Origin: Haloarcula argentinensis DSM 12282
GTDB taxonomy: Archaea; Halobacteriota; Halobacteria; Halobacteriales; Haloarculaceae
Length of the DNA stretch: 64,000 nt
Assembly (NCBI GenBank): GCA_000336895.1
Contig: AOLX01000022.1
Location: 62,001-126,000 of the forward strand
Direction: 5' to 3'
Shown: piece by piece, positions 36,039 to 44,717 of the stretch
Layout of the letters: each line of letters starts with the position of its first letter
How positions within the stretch are numbered: position 1 is the first letter of the stretch
Position numbers and translations under genes: made by a program
Notes under the pieces: model-generated
The model's input: the letters and a program-made list of their open reading frames with translations, nothing else
Told to the model about the DNA's origin: nothing
The model's database searches: none

Positions 36039-36491
36039 GTGGCCATCACGGACAAAATCTACGTCAAGAACCACCAGCAACTCGCCTCCCAGTTAGAGAC
36101 GAGTTTCCCAAAGGGAGCGTTCAAGGGCGCGACGCTGGATATTCTCTTTCAGGGCGAGGGGCTGGCAAAGCTCGACGAAGCCTCCAGAGAGCGAGTCCTC
36201 GATTTCGCCGAGGACTTTCTGGACTGTGACTGTGAGGCCAACCCCCACTGTGGCTGTGCCGAACGGAAGTTCATCTCGTACCTGCTGGAACTGCGCGAGC
36301 AGGGGATGGGGCCCGACGCCGTCGTAGACGTGATGAGCGACGACTACATGCTGTATGCGTATCCGGGCGACGTGCTGTCCTTCCTCGATAACTCCGTCAG
36401 AACGTTAGAAGCCGTAGAAACCCTGGCCGACGTCGATGGGCGCGACGACGTGGCCGAAGACGTACAGCAGAAACGCCAGCGATTACTCTAG
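36039..36491 (+). CDS. haloarchaeal conserved protein with Cys cluster
   Basis: This 150-residue protein begins (GTG start) VAITDKIYVKNHQQLASQLETSFPKGAF and contains a Cys-rich centre CDCEANPHCGC (about 63-73), possibly a metal site, followed by helices. It recalls the haloarchaeal DUF5814-type proteins, but I could not check. It lies just after tRNA-His and its 3' end overlaps the convergent RHH gene by nine bases. Function unknown. Confidence 0.78.
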   Translation: MAITDKIYVKNHQQLASQLETSFPKGAFKGATLDILFQGEGLAKLDEASRERVLDFAEDFLDCDCEANPHCGCAERKFISYLLELREQGMGPDAVVDVMSDDYMLYAYPGDVLSFLDNSVRTLEAVETLADVDGRDDVAEDVQQKRQRLL

Positions 36492-36917
36492 GTCGTCGAA
36501 ACTGCCGATGCGGTAGGAGGCGTCTTCCTCTTCGCCCTGATCGAGATCTTCGAGATGAATGACCTCGTCCTGATCCATCTCGTCGAGCTGCTGGCGGAGC
36601 TTCGTGACGTAGCGCTTGTGTTCTTCCAGTTGCTCGCGGAGGTGCTCGGCTTCGAGTTCGAGCCGTTCGTGTTCGCGGACGAAGCTCTTCGGGACTTCGA
36701 CCTTCGGCGGGAAGCTCTCGGTGCTGGTCTCGGTCGCGTCGTCCTCAAACTCGTGTTCGGGCGCGACCTTCACCTGGCCGTCGTGGGAAACGAGCGTGTC
36801 GACGTAGTCACGAAAAACTGCGGACAGCGAGATATCGCGCTCCTCGGCGATTTCGCGGAGGGTTTCGAATTTGTCCTCGCTGACGCGAAAGGAGATAGTC
36901 TTGTTTTTGTTGCCCAT
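36483..36917 (-). CDS. ribbon-helix-helix protein with coiled-coil tail
   Basis: The 144-residue protein has an N-terminal ribbon-helix-helix DNA-binding domain (NKTISFRVSEDKFETLREIAEERDISLSAVFRDYVD, residues 4-40). A linker leads to a coiled coil (about 80-120, REHERLELEAEHLREQLEEHKRYV), then an acidic tail. RHH domains dimerise through the beta ribbon to bind operators. The coiled coil would add oligomerisation. ATG 36917 is used; the longer frame has no TATA support. It probably regulates an unknown target. No toxin partner is adjacent. Confidence 0.88.
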   Translation of the reverse strand: MGNKNKTISFRVSEDKFETLREIAEERDISLSAVFRDYVDTLVSHDGQVKVAPEHEFEDDATETSTESFPPKVEVPKSFVREHERLELEAEHLREQLEEHKRYVTKLRQQLDEMDQDEVIHLEDLDQGEEEDASYRIGSFDDLE

Positions 36918-37050
36918 AGTTACGTACTGTTTTAGCAGCAACGTATTTAATCGTTTGTCAGACGCTACCGGACCTGTTCCTCGGTGGCCGTCGCTGTCGA
37001 CAGTTGAACCGCTGTGATTTAACCGCCGGCCGACCTCGATTCCGGCAGAG

Positions 37051-37479
37051 ATGGCGACAGATATCGACGCAACTGGCCACCACTTCGGCATCATCGTCAG
37101 CGACCTGGACCGCGCCGTCGAATTCTACCGTGACGTGCTCGGACTCGACGTACTGACCCGCTTTTCGGTTGGTGACGAGGCGTTCGGAACCGCCGTCGAC
37201 ATCGAGGGGGCCAGCGCCGAACTGGTCCACCTCGATGCCGGCACCGTCCGTCTAGAACTGGCGACATACGAGCCGGAGGGCAAGGCAATGCCCGATCCCG
37301 ACCTCAATCGGGCGGGGGCGACCCATCCCGGGCTAGAGGTCGACGACCTCGACGCTGTCGCCGACCGACTGCCCAAAGATGTCGAAACACTCAGCGGCCC
37401 TCAGACGACTGAGAGCGGGACGACTATCATGTTCGTCGTCGACCCTGAGGGGAACCGCATCGAGCTACTGGAGCCGTAG
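37051..37479 (+). CDS. VOC/glyoxalase-superfamily protein
   Basis: The 142-residue protein has the paired beta-alpha-beta-beta-beta modules of the vicinal oxygen chelate fold: HHFGIIVSDLDRAVEFYRDVLGLDV and the second half ending VVDPEGNRIELLEP. Possible metal ligands are His in the HHFG start, Glu in LELATYEPEG and the C-terminal Glu. Members include glyoxalase I and methylmalonyl-CoA epimerase; this one cannot be assigned. It stands alone. Confidence 0.88.
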   Translation: MATDIDATGHHFGIIVSDLDRAVEFYRDVLGLDVLTRFSVGDEAFGTAVDIEGASAELVHLDAGTVRLELATYEPEGKAMPDPDLNRAGATHPGLEVDDLDAVADRLPKDVETLSGPQTTESGTTIMFVVDPEGNRIELLEP

Positions 37480-37525
37480 CGACGGAAACGTCACCAGCAG
37501 CAAAAAGTCGGGGACAGTGCCGGAT

Positions 37526-38140
37526 TCAGTCGGCGCTGGCTTCGGCCTGCTCGTCCTGCAGACTCTCCAGCGCGCCGACGACCGACTGCCGGTAGTTCTC
37601 GATCGATAGCTGTTCGTATTCCTCGTCGGCCATCGTGATGTACTCGTCGGTGGCCGGGTCCTCCAGATCGGCTTCCTTGTACCGCTTGACCCGGTCGAGC
37701 GTTCGCTCGGCCGTCTCGACGACCCAGCGGTCCCGGGTCGCCTCGTCGACCTCCGAGATGGACTCGGGGCGGATCGAGACGTTCACCTCGCCCTCGTCGG
37801 TCTCGTAGGTACGTGGCTTGCCGACGACGGCGACGTAGGCCGGCGGTTCCAGTTCGCGCAGCATCGACGCCGCGTCGGGCTGGTACTGCCCGGCGTACAT
37901 GAAGAACGTGTCGCCGTTAGGGTCGACGACCCGGCCCTGCCAGTACTCGCTGTCCTCGCCGACGTCCTCGGTCTCGGTGAGGGTGCCGACCAGGAACACG
38001 CGGTTAGCGCGCTGGCCGGTCGGCAGGAGGACGTACACCGGCGCGCGGTCGTCGTCGGATTCCTTGAACGTGTAGCTCGCGTCGTTGAACTCGCGTGCGA
38101 AGACGCGCCGTGCGACCTCGCGGGTGGGTGTACTCGCCAT
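37526..38140 (-). CDS. rpap3: RPA3-associated protein RPAP3
   Basis: This 204-residue protein is of the archaeal RPA-associated (COG3390) family, an OB fold near the N-terminus (RVFLVGTLTETEDVGEDSEYWQGRVVDPNG) and a helical C-terminus. Its ATG abuts the rpa3 stop with no gap, so the two are translated together, as known for Haloferax rpa3/rpap3, where both contribute to DNA repair. It is the shorter of the two RPAP forms, matching the RPAP3 type rather than the long RPAP1. Confidence 0.9.
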   Translation of the reverse strand: MASTPTREVARRVFAREFNDASYTFKESDDDRAPVYVLLPTGQRANRVFLVGTLTETEDVGEDSEYWQGRVVDPNGDTFFMYAGQYQPDAASMLRELEPPAYVAVVGKPRTYETDEGEVNVSIRPESISEVDEATRDRWVVETAERTLDRVKRYKEADLEDPATDEYITMADEEYEQLSIENYRQSVVGALESLQDEQAEASAD

Positions 38141-39085
38141 TTAGATCGACCTCGCTTTGATGAGAATCTCGTCTGCATCCACGGCCCCGGTCAGTCGCTC
38201 CTGCTCGTCGGCGAGCAAGTAGCGGCCGAAGGTCGGGCCTTGGACGCGGTAGTACCGGCCGAGGATTTTCTGTCGCATCTCGTCGGCGACGACGGTGGTA
38301 TCGAGCGCGTCCATCGCCATCTCCTTCGCTTCTTCGAGGGTGATACCGGTCAGTTCCTCGGTCGCGTCCTCGTCGAAGATGACCTCGGTGACCTCCTCGC
38401 CGTCGTCGAGGACGCCCTTGATTCGGAGGTCGAACTCGCCTTCGACCTCGCCGTGTTCGTTGCAGCGGCCGTTCTGGAGAACGCGCGTGCAATCGTCCTC
38501 TGGACAGCGTTTGATCAGCCCGGACCCGGACTGGATGTCGACCAGTGCGCCCTCGGCCTCGACGCTGTCGTCGCCGACCTCGATTGCTTCGTCGAGTTCC
38601 TCGATGGTGGTTGTCCGGTTGAGCTTCACGGAGAAGCGACCCTGATACTCGTCGGTGACGACGTTGCGCAGGGCGTAGGACTTGCCTTCTTCGAGCGACG
38701 GAAGATCGGACTTCGACCACTTCGTGAACTTGATCGTGCCCGTCTCGTCGCCCAGCAGGCCGACCTGGGCCACGGCGTCGGCGCGCGGGTCCCAGAGTTC
38801 GACGACCGTCGCGCGGACGTCGACCCACTCCTCGGGGGCGTCGACGTCGGCGACGTTTACCTGCTCGTTGCCGCCGCCGTCGCCGCCACCTAGCTGGTCG
38901 CGGTCCATACCGGCCTCGTCGAGGTACGTGTTGACGACACTCCGCCGGGCCTCGCTGATGGGGACCTGATAATCGTTCACCAGCGTATCGAGACGCTCGA
39001 CGACGTCGTCGACGTCTATCTCTAGCTGGTCGGAAAACTGCTCGTGTATCTCTGTCGCGTGGGTACGCAAATCTGACTCAGTCAT
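38141..39085 (-). CDS. rpa3: replication protein A, RPA3-type single-strand DNA-binding protein
   Basis: This 314-residue protein has a helical N-terminus (1-55), an OB fold (about 70-165: VNVADVDAPEEWVDVRATVVELWD), a second OB-like segment, and a zinc-finger region with CPEDDCTRVLQNGRCNEHGE (C-x4-C-x8-C-x2-H) around residues 200-220. RPA binds single-stranded DNA in replication and repair. The length fits RPA3, not the longer RPA1. It is first in a two-gene unit with rpap3. Confidence 0.9.
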   Translation of the reverse strand: MTESDLRTHATEIHEQFSDQLEIDVDDVVERLDTLVNDYQVPISEARRSVVNTYLDEAGMDRDQLGGGDGGGNEQVNVADVDAPEEWVDVRATVVELWDPRADAVAQVGLLGDETGTIKFTKWSKSDLPSLEEGKSYALRNVVTDEYQGRFSVKLNRTTTIEELDEAIEVGDDSVEAEGALVDIQSGSGLIKRCPEDDCTRVLQNGRCNEHGEVEGEFDLRIKGVLDDGEEVTEVIFDEDATEELTGITLEEAKEMAMDALDTTVVADEMRQKILGRYYRVQGPTFGRYLLADEQERLTGAVDADEILIKARSI

Positions 39086-39269
39086 TGGCTTTCACTGTCT
39101 CCGCCTGGTTTTCGTTGGGAGACAGTCGACGGTTGGTCGCCTTTGGTTATAAATACTCGGCTGGCAGAGAAAGTGAAACAGAGCGTGTTGTCGTCGTTTC
39201 AGAGCAAGCAGCGCGCGTTCAAGCGAGTTACGCGAGAAGATTGATTTGTGGCCGGGCACAACGGTCAGT

Positions 39270-39554
39270 ATGGCCGACGACGACCGACTCGCACGGTTCA
39301 TCCGGGATACCTTGCGGTCGGCCGAGCAGCAACTCTCCGATGCGAAGAAGGCCTACAAGAACGGCAAGCGGTCGGCAGAGGCCGGCCTGCCCAGAGATGA
39401 GGAAGGACGGGCCCGAATCGTCTGTCGTCGCCACGCCGAGTACCGCGCGGTGTCGATGGACGAACAGCGGCGGCCAGTCTGTTACGATGCGGAGAACCCG
39501 GACTGTCAGGGCTGCGTCGAGGACATCAGAGGCGGTACGATAGAGACGTGGTAA
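39270..39554 (+). CDS. small haloarchaeal protein with Cys/His motif
   Basis: This 94-residue protein begins MADDDRLARFIRDTLRSAEQQLSDAKKAYK, helical and basic, then carries CRRHAEYRAVSM and CYDAENPDCQGC: C-x2-H plus C-x7-C-x2-C, a candidate zinc site. I recall haloarchaeal families of this type (DUF7091-like) with no function. ATG 39270 is chosen because ATG 39246 gives an unsupported extension. It sits divergently from rpa3. Confidence 0.78.
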   Translation: MADDDRLARFIRDTLRSAEQQLSDAKKAYKNGKRSAEAGLPRDEEGRARIVCRRHAEYRAVSMDEQRRPVCYDAENPDCQGCVEDIRGGTIETW

Positions 39555-39636
39555 GTGGCTGACAGCAGTTGGTCCGACCGGTCCGCACCTTGGTCGCCAG
39601 TACAACACTTTAGCACCGTCCGAGTGAAGCCCGGGT

Positions 39637-40632
39637 ATGGAGCGACCAATCGTCGCACTCGTCCTGGCCGGGGGCACCGGCACGCGTCTGTATCCGGCGA
39701 GTCGGAGCGACCGCCCCAAACAGTTTCTCTCCTTCGGAGAAGACGAGTCACTACTCGCCGAGACTGTCAGTCGGGTCGGGTTCGCCGATGAGACCTACGT
39801 GCTGACTCGGGAGTCGTTCGCCGACGGGGTTCGGGAGCGTGTCCCGAATGCGGCAGTGCTGACCGAGCCAGAACCCAAAGACACCGGGCCGGCGCTCGTG
39901 TACGCGGCCAACCGCATCCGCGAGCAGGTCGGCGACTGTGTTCTGCTCTGTCTGCCGAGTGACCACCGGATTTCGGGGCCGTTCGAGACAGTCGCACGGA
40001 CGGCCGCGCGAGTCGCAGTGGAAACGGAGGGGCTCGTCACTGTCGGCATCGAACCGGACCGGCCGGCGACCGGCTACGGCTACATCAAGCCCGGGCCGTC
40101 CGATAACGGTTTCGCGCCAGTCGAGACATTCCACGAGAAACCAGACCGGAATACGGCGACGGAGTACGTCCGGGAGGGGTTCTACTGGAACGCCGGCCTG
40201 TTCGCGTGGACGCCGACGGCTCTCCTGTCCGCCGCGGCGTCCTCGCCGCTCGCACCGATGGTCGAGCGACTCGACGACGGAGACCACGACGCCGCCTTTG
40301 CCGCTGTTGACCCGGTGAGCATCGATTACGCTGTGCTCGAAGACGCCGAAAACGCCTTCGTCGTTCCGGCGGCGCTGGACTGGGACGACCTGGGGTCGTG
40401 GGATGCCTTCGAGCGCGTCCTCGACAGCCAGGACGGAAACGCGGTGCTGGGTGAGACAGTTACCATCGACGCTGCCGGGAACGTGCTGGCGAGCGACGGG
40501 CACGTCAGCGCCGTCGGCGTCGAAGACCTCGTCGTAGCGTCATTCGGTGACCGGACGCTGGTCGTCCCGAAAGACGAGGCCCAGCGGGTCCGAGAAGTGG
40601 TCGCGGAGTTGCGGGACGACGGGCGGTTCTGA
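39637..40632 (+). CDS. manC: mannose-1-phosphate guanylyltransferase
   Basis: The 331-residue nucleotidyltransferase starts VALVLAGGTGTRLYPASRSDRPKQFLS, the signature of GDP-mannose pyrophosphorylases, with later motifs EPEPKDTGPAL, FHEKPD (pyrophosphate/metal site) and FYWNAGLFAWTP. It makes GDP-mannose from GTP and mannose-1-phosphate for glycan synthesis. It lacks the isomerase half of bacterial ManC/AlgA. It is not in an operon here. Confidence 0.88.
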   Translation: MERPIVALVLAGGTGTRLYPASRSDRPKQFLSFGEDESLLAETVSRVGFADETYVLTRESFADGVRERVPNAAVLTEPEPKDTGPALVYAANRIREQVGDCVLLCLPSDHRISGPFETVARTAARVAVETEGLVTVGIEPDRPATGYGYIKPGPSDNGFAPVETFHEKPDRNTATEYVREGFYWNAGLFAWTPTALLSAAASSPLAPMVERLDDGDHDAAFAAVDPVSIDYAVLEDAENAFVVPAALDWDDLGSWDAFERVLDSQDGNAVLGETVTIDAAGNVLASDGHVSAVGVEDLVVASFGDRTLVVPKDEAQRVREVVAELRDDGRF

Positions 40633-40653
40633 GCGGCCCGGCGGCTGGAACTG

Positions 40654-41436
40654 TTAGCTCTGCATCGCCCCGCCGTCGACGGGCAGGGCCGTCCCAGTGA
40701 CGTAGGAAGAGCGGGCCGACGAGAGGAACGCCACCACGTCGCCGAGTTCCTCCGGCTGGCCGACACGCTGTAGCGGGGCGTCGGCCCAGGATTCGATACC
40801 GTCCTCGTAGGAGTCGTACTCGCCACGCTCGACGGCCGCTTCGACGAGTTCCTCGATGCGGGGCGTCTCGTGTGCGCCGGGGAGGACGGCGTTGACGCGG
40901 ACTTCCGGCGCGAACTCGCTAGCCTGTGTCTTCATCAGGCCGATAACAGCGCGGCGGACGGCGTTCGAGAGCACCAGATCGTCGATGACCTCCCGGACGG
41001 AGCGGGAAGTAATGTTGACGATCGTACCGGCCTCGGAATCCCGGAGGTAGGGGTAGGCGGTCCGAGTGGTCCAGACGACGCTCATCACGAGCAGGTCGTA
41101 GGCGCTGTACCACTCTCGCTCGGTCGTCTCCATGAACGGTCCGGGAGCCGGACCGCCGGCGCTGGTGACGACGTGGTCGAGGCCGCCGAAGCTGTCGACG
41201 GTCTCCTCGACGAGCGCCTCTATTTGATCGGGGTCGGTGATGTCGGCCTCGACAGCCAGTACGTCGCCGTCGCCGATCGATTCGAGCCGGTCCCGTGCCT
41301 CGTCGACGTGTTCCGGCGTCCGGCCACAGACCGCTACGTTGGCACCGTCCGCAGCGAGGGCTTCGGCGCTTGCAAGTCCGAGTCCGCTCGTCGCGGCGGT
41401 ACACAGCGCTGCGTTGCCATCGAGTTCGAGGTCCAT
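40654..41436 (-). CDS. divergent SDR-family oxidoreductase lacking Tyr-x3-Lys
   Basis: This is a 260-residue short-chain dehydrogenase/reductase fold. The Rossmann start is CTAATSGLGLASAEALAADGANVAVCGR, and NAG is replaced by TSAGG. At the catalytic site, where SDRs have Tyr-x3-Lys, it has SNAVR (LVLSNAVRRAVIGLMK), so the proton relay is altered. A recognised subgroup of FabG-like proteins shares this LSNxxR feature. The C-terminus ends GTALPVDGGAMQS as usual. NAD(P)H chemistry is uncertain. ATG 41436 is used. Confidence 0.85.
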   Translation of the reverse strand: MDLELDGNAALCTAATSGLGLASAEALAADGANVAVCGRTPEHVDEARDRLESIGDGDVLAVEADITDPDQIEALVEETVDSFGGLDHVVTSAGGPAPGPFMETTEREWYSAYDLLVMSVVWTTRTAYPYLRDSEAGTIVNITSRSVREVIDDLVLSNAVRRAVIGLMKTQASEFAPEVRVNAVLPGAHETPRIEELVEAAVERGEYDSYEDGIESWADAPLQRVGQPEELGDVVAFLSSARSSYVTGTALPVDGGAMQS

Positions 41437-41504
41437 ATCCACAGGAAGGGCCGACTGGCTCAAAGAAGTCCCGCTCGCAAATTGTCCAACTGGTATGGGC
41501 TAAC

Positions 41505-41957
41505 CTAGCTGCCCCAGAAGTTGTCCCGACTCCCGAGACGCCGGTCGTCATCGTCAGCATCGTCGTCCGTCTCGTCGGTGTCGCCGTCGTTCGCTTCGCT
41601 CTCGGACTCAGAGAGGTCCTCGTCCATCTCCAGTCGCTCGACCTCCTCAGCCCGGGCGTGGTTCGAGTGGACGTTCGTCACTTTGACCAGCGAGCGGGCC
41701 GGCGGGAGGACGCCGTCGACCATGATGATGAAGCCGTCCTCGGTCCGACCGACACCGGCACCGCTCTCGTGGATGTCCTCGACGTCGACAGTGACTTCCT
41801 CGCCCATTTTGACCGGCTGGCTCTTGAGTTCCGAGATCGGCTGGTTGTAGTGATTGCACCACTCGGCGCCGCCACGGTTGCCGTAGTGGGTACAGCCCAT
41901 CCCCTGAATTCGTTCGGTGAATTCGGGACAGTCGTCTGCGAGCGGACAATCGGCCAT
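41505..41957 (-). CDS. TRAM domain protein with zinc-like N-terminus
   Basis: This 150-residue protein starts MADCPLADDCPEFTERIQGMGCTHYGNRGGAEWCNHY with four Cys and two His (a candidate zinc site), then a TRAM domain (about 52-110: KMGEEVTVDVEDIHESGAGVGRTEDGFIIMVDGVLPPARSLVKVTNV). An acidic tail follows. TRAM domains bind RNA; archaeal stand-alone TRAM proteins act as RNA chaperones. ATG 41957 is used. Sits between the SDR gene and the divergent HEXXH gene. Confidence 0.9.
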   Translation of the reverse strand: MADCPLADDCPEFTERIQGMGCTHYGNRGGAEWCNHYNQPISELKSQPVKMGEEVTVDVEDIHESGAGVGRTEDGFIIMVDGVLPPARSLVKVTNVHSNHARAEEVERLEMDEDLSESESEANDGDTDETDDDADDDDRRLGSRDNFWGS

Positions 41958-42102
41958 ATCAGGGGATAACGTGGCCGCTGGCAAAACGCTTGCGACCCCG
42001 TTTCCGAGGCATACAGCCTGTTATTACGCTTGAGATTTTCACCGGCACACACTTTACCGCCACTCGCTGGGTGTCGCGTAGCACTCGGCAACACCCAGAG
42101 CT

Positions 42103-43557
42103 ATGAGAACGCAGCTGTTTGCAGGACTGGTTTGCCTCCTTCTGGTTTGTACGTCTCCGGTCGCCCTTGGTGTCGAGTCGGGGCCACCAGAGCGGGCCAG
42201 TGCCGACGACGACCGCTCGATTGCCGTCCAATACACAATTGATAGGGAGCCGAACCAGACCGGGCACGTCCGGGTGACCGCGACGATCGAGCGACCACGG
42301 CACGTCACCGGACTGTCAGTACGGACGCCGGCGGGGACGACAGTCCACCGAGCCGACGGCCTCCAGTCCGATGGCGATCGCTGGCGTCTCAGCGGTGATG
42401 CCAGGACAGCACAGTTGACCTACACTGTGCCGGTCGGGCTCTCGACGACGTTCGGCCAGCGGACCGCTGACACACACAACTGGACGCTGCTTGCCCGACA
42501 GGAAGTGTCACTGCGTGCTCGCTGGCGCTGGCACGTCGGGCCGCGGCCCACGTGGAACGAGTCGCTCGCACTCGCGCCCGGGCAAAGCGGTGTCGCCGGT
42601 CGTACGGCCGCCTACATCGGTCCCCACGAGACAGAAACCAGAACGGTCGATGGCGACCGAATCACGCTCATCGTCCCAGCAGCTTCGGACCTGCGACCCA
42701 ACCGAACTGCCGTCTTGGACTCTATCAGCCACGCGAAGCGTGCCTCGACCGCCGGAACGGACCACGACCACATCCGCGTGTTTGTCGCGCCGAACGAACT
42801 CGCACCGGGCGGGTACACCCCGTCGAACGGCGCGTCAGATGTCATCGTCAACGCCGGCGAGCGCGTCCGGACTCCGGTCAACGTCTGGGTCCACGAGTAC
42901 CGCCACACCCGGCAGACGTTCGAGACGACACCGGCGATGGACTGGCTCAGTGAGGGGAGCGCGGACTATCACACCGCGGCGCTCACCTACAGCGCGGGCG
43001 GCATCGATGAAGACCAGTTCCGTGACAGGATTACGACCGAGCGCCACGAAACCGCGGATCTGACACAGCCCGATAGCTGGGACGGGCCAGGCGCGCAGTA
43101 CCACAAGGGAACGCGTGTCGTCGCAGCCATCGACGCCCGTGTCCGGCAGGCGACGGACGGTAACCAAACGTTCGAAACTATCCTCGACAGGCTGACCCGG
43201 CGAGGCGAGCGAATGACACTCAGGCTGTTCGCCGAGACGGTGTCGGCTGTCGCCGGGGACGACCTCGACGCGTTCGTTCGACAGGCTGTCACTGGCACCG
43301 CGCCGTCGGTCCAGACCGACACACTCAGTGACCGCAACCTGCGGCGAAGCGGCACAGCGGATACGACCGACCGGCGCGCAAACGCCGCACTGTCGGTCGA
43401 TAACAGCTCGGCCACAGCGACTAGCACCGACGACGAGGGCAAGCACGGTACCGCACGGCCCGTCACCGACCGTCACGGGGAGTGGACCGTACTCGGGACG
43501 CTCGGCATACTGTCGGTGGTACTGGTCGATCGGCAGCGACGGCGCAAACGGCTATAG
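42103..43557 (+). CDS. secreted HEXXH metalloprotease-like protein
   Basis: This 484-residue protein has an N-terminal Sec-type signal peptide (1-23), a beta-rich domain (40-160), and a gluzincin-like site: HEYRH (264-268) followed by Glu284 in WLSEGSADY, giving HEXXH-x15-E. The tail after about 420 is Ser/Thr/Asp-rich and ends with a hydrophobic segment and basic residues (VLGTLGILSVVLVD-RQRRRKRL), a C-terminal membrane anchor. It is probably surface-bound. No named peptidase family is assigned. It stands alone. Confidence 0.85.
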   Translation: MRTQLFAGLVCLLLVCTSPVALGVESGPPERASADDDRSIAVQYTIDREPNQTGHVRVTATIERPRHVTGLSVRTPAGTTVHRADGLQSDGDRWRLSGDARTAQLTYTVPVGLSTTFGQRTADTHNWTLLARQEVSLRARWRWHVGPRPTWNESLALAPGQSGVAGRTAAYIGPHETETRTVDGDRITLIVPAASDLRPNRTAVLDSISHAKRASTAGTDHDHIRVFVAPNELAPGGYTPSNGASDVIVNAGERVRTPVNVWVHEYRHTRQTFETTPAMDWLSEGSADYHTAALTYSAGGIDEDQFRDRITTERHETADLTQPDSWDGPGAQYHKGTRVVAAIDARVRQATDGNQTFETILDRLTRRGERMTLRLFAETVSAVAGDDLDAFVRQAVTGTAPSVQTDTLSDRNLRRSGTADTTDRRANAALSVDNSSATATSTDDEGKHGTARPVTDRHGEWTVLGTLGILSVVLVDRQRRRKRL

Positions 43558-43688
43558 CGCTTCGATAATCGCTCGCCTGCTTTGAGAGTGCCGCTGACCG
43601 AGCATCGTGTCCGAGTGCCAGCGCGGCGTTCTGTGCCGAATATGTTTTTCCACAACTGTCATGCCGGCCGCTTACCTGTCACGCGACA

Positions 43689-44051
43689 ATGGCATCACAG
43701 TCCATCTTCGAGCGGATCGGCGGTCGCGACGCGGTCGACGCGGTGGTCTCGGACTTCTACGACCGAGTACTCGACGACCCAGTGCTCGAACCGTACTTCG
43801 AAGCGACCGACATGGACCAGCTCCGCAGCCACCAAGCGCAGTTCATCAGTGCCGTCGCCGGCGGGCCGGTCGACTACGACGGCGATGACATGCAGACCGC
43901 CCACGAGGGCATGGGAATCACCGAAGACGCGTTCGCCAACGTCGCGACCCATCTCGAAGCCGCGCTCCGGGAAAACGGCGTCCCCGACGACGACGTCGAA
44001 GCGATTCTCACTGAGGTCGCTGCCATGGAAGACGACATCGTAGAGGCGTAG
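43689..44051 (+). CDS. truncated haemoglobin (group I)
   Basis: This 120-residue protein matches the two-over-two globin fold: SIFERIGGRDAVDAVVSDFYDRVLDDPVLEPYF, then H48 and the proximal haem ligand His72 in the block TAHEGMGITEDAF. Truncated globins bind oxygen or nitric oxide and often protect from nitrosative stress. No partner reductase is adjacent. ATG 43689 starts a leaderless-like gene. Confidence 0.94.
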   Translation: MASQSIFERIGGRDAVDAVVSDFYDRVLDDPVLEPYFEATDMDQLRSHQAQFISAVAGGPVDYDGDDMQTAHEGMGITEDAFANVATHLEAALRENGVPDDDVEAILTEVAAMEDDIVEA

Positions 44052-44558
44052 CCGGCCGCCGTGAGTCAGACAACCACCCACCGCAATACCGGAGCCGGGG
44101 CTGAAACTGATTATGCAGCGAAACGGTGTCGCTATCGCCCCGCCCCAGCAAATTCAAACCATGAAATCTCAGGCAATTCACCCAGATATTCAAAACAGGA
44201 GCTGGGTGTGAAAATGTCGTGATTACATGCGTGTTGCCGGGAAAACCTATGCGTGTGAAGGGGACGAAACAGGTACCATTCCCCCAAGTCGGGTTGCCGT
44301 GCCTCTGACAGGTCATGCAAACCGACGCGGTACTGGTAGTAGTGTTCCCTTCACTGTAATACTGCAAGGGTGGTCTCGGAGACGACTGGCTCCGTTAGAA
44401 CAGACAGCAGGTGGTGTTGGCGCTTCTCGTTGTCGGTCGCAGATAACGGGCACAGTGGGATTCTCACTCGACAGCGAGACTCGCTACGCTCGTATCGCGT
44501 AGTTCGAATCGCCTGCGTGCTGCGATTCAGCACGCTTCACTATCGTTCAGCGGCTTCA
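44052..44558. other. 507-base gap between the globin gene and tRNA-Arg
   Basis: No gene with coding character is seen; a 91-residue frame (44227-44502) looks spurious. The middle part is less GC-rich. It contains a 16-base near-copy of the tRNA-Arg 3' end (44448-44463) and a small perfect hairpin (AGCGAG-A-CTCGCT, about 44473-44485). It may be a scar of an integrated element, or simply regulatory sequence. Confidence 0.45.
44448..44463 (-). repeat. partial copy of the tRNA-Arg 3' end
   Basis: GGGCACAGTGGGATTC matches the 3' end of tRNA-Arg (44560-44575) with one mismatch, 112 bases away. After it the sequences diverge. Integrative elements in archaea leave such tRNA 3'-end copies, but the match is short. 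Confidence 0.4.
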
Positions 44559-44663
44559 CGGGCACGGTGGGATTCGAACCCACGACCGTCGGATATCTTC
44601 CCCCAGTGGCACAGCCAGTGGGGATAGAAGTCCGACGCTCTATCCGGACTGAGCTACGTGCCC
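44559..44663 (-). tRNA. tRNA-Arg (UCU) with 30-nt intron
   Basis: On the minus strand the acceptor stem GGGCACG pairs with CGTGCCC; D arm, TTCGAAT loop and discriminator G are present. The anticodon loop reads C-T-TCT-A, with the intron after A37. Exon 1 is 44663-44625, intron 44624-44595, exon 2 44594-44559. Around the splice sites a canonical bulge-helix-bulge can be drawn: bulges TAT and ATA, central helix CTTC/GAAG, flanking helices CCCC/GGGG and the anticodon stem TCGGA/TCCGA. No CCA is encoded. Confidence 0.93.
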
Positions 44664-44717
44664 TCGCTGTCGTGTACTTCCGGTGGTGACAAAAGAAATG
44701 CGGAACGCAGTCGCCGG

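Noticed and set aside
44227..44502. 91-residue open frame in the gap before tRNA-Arg
   Set aside because: No coding bias, no start signal and no recognisable product.
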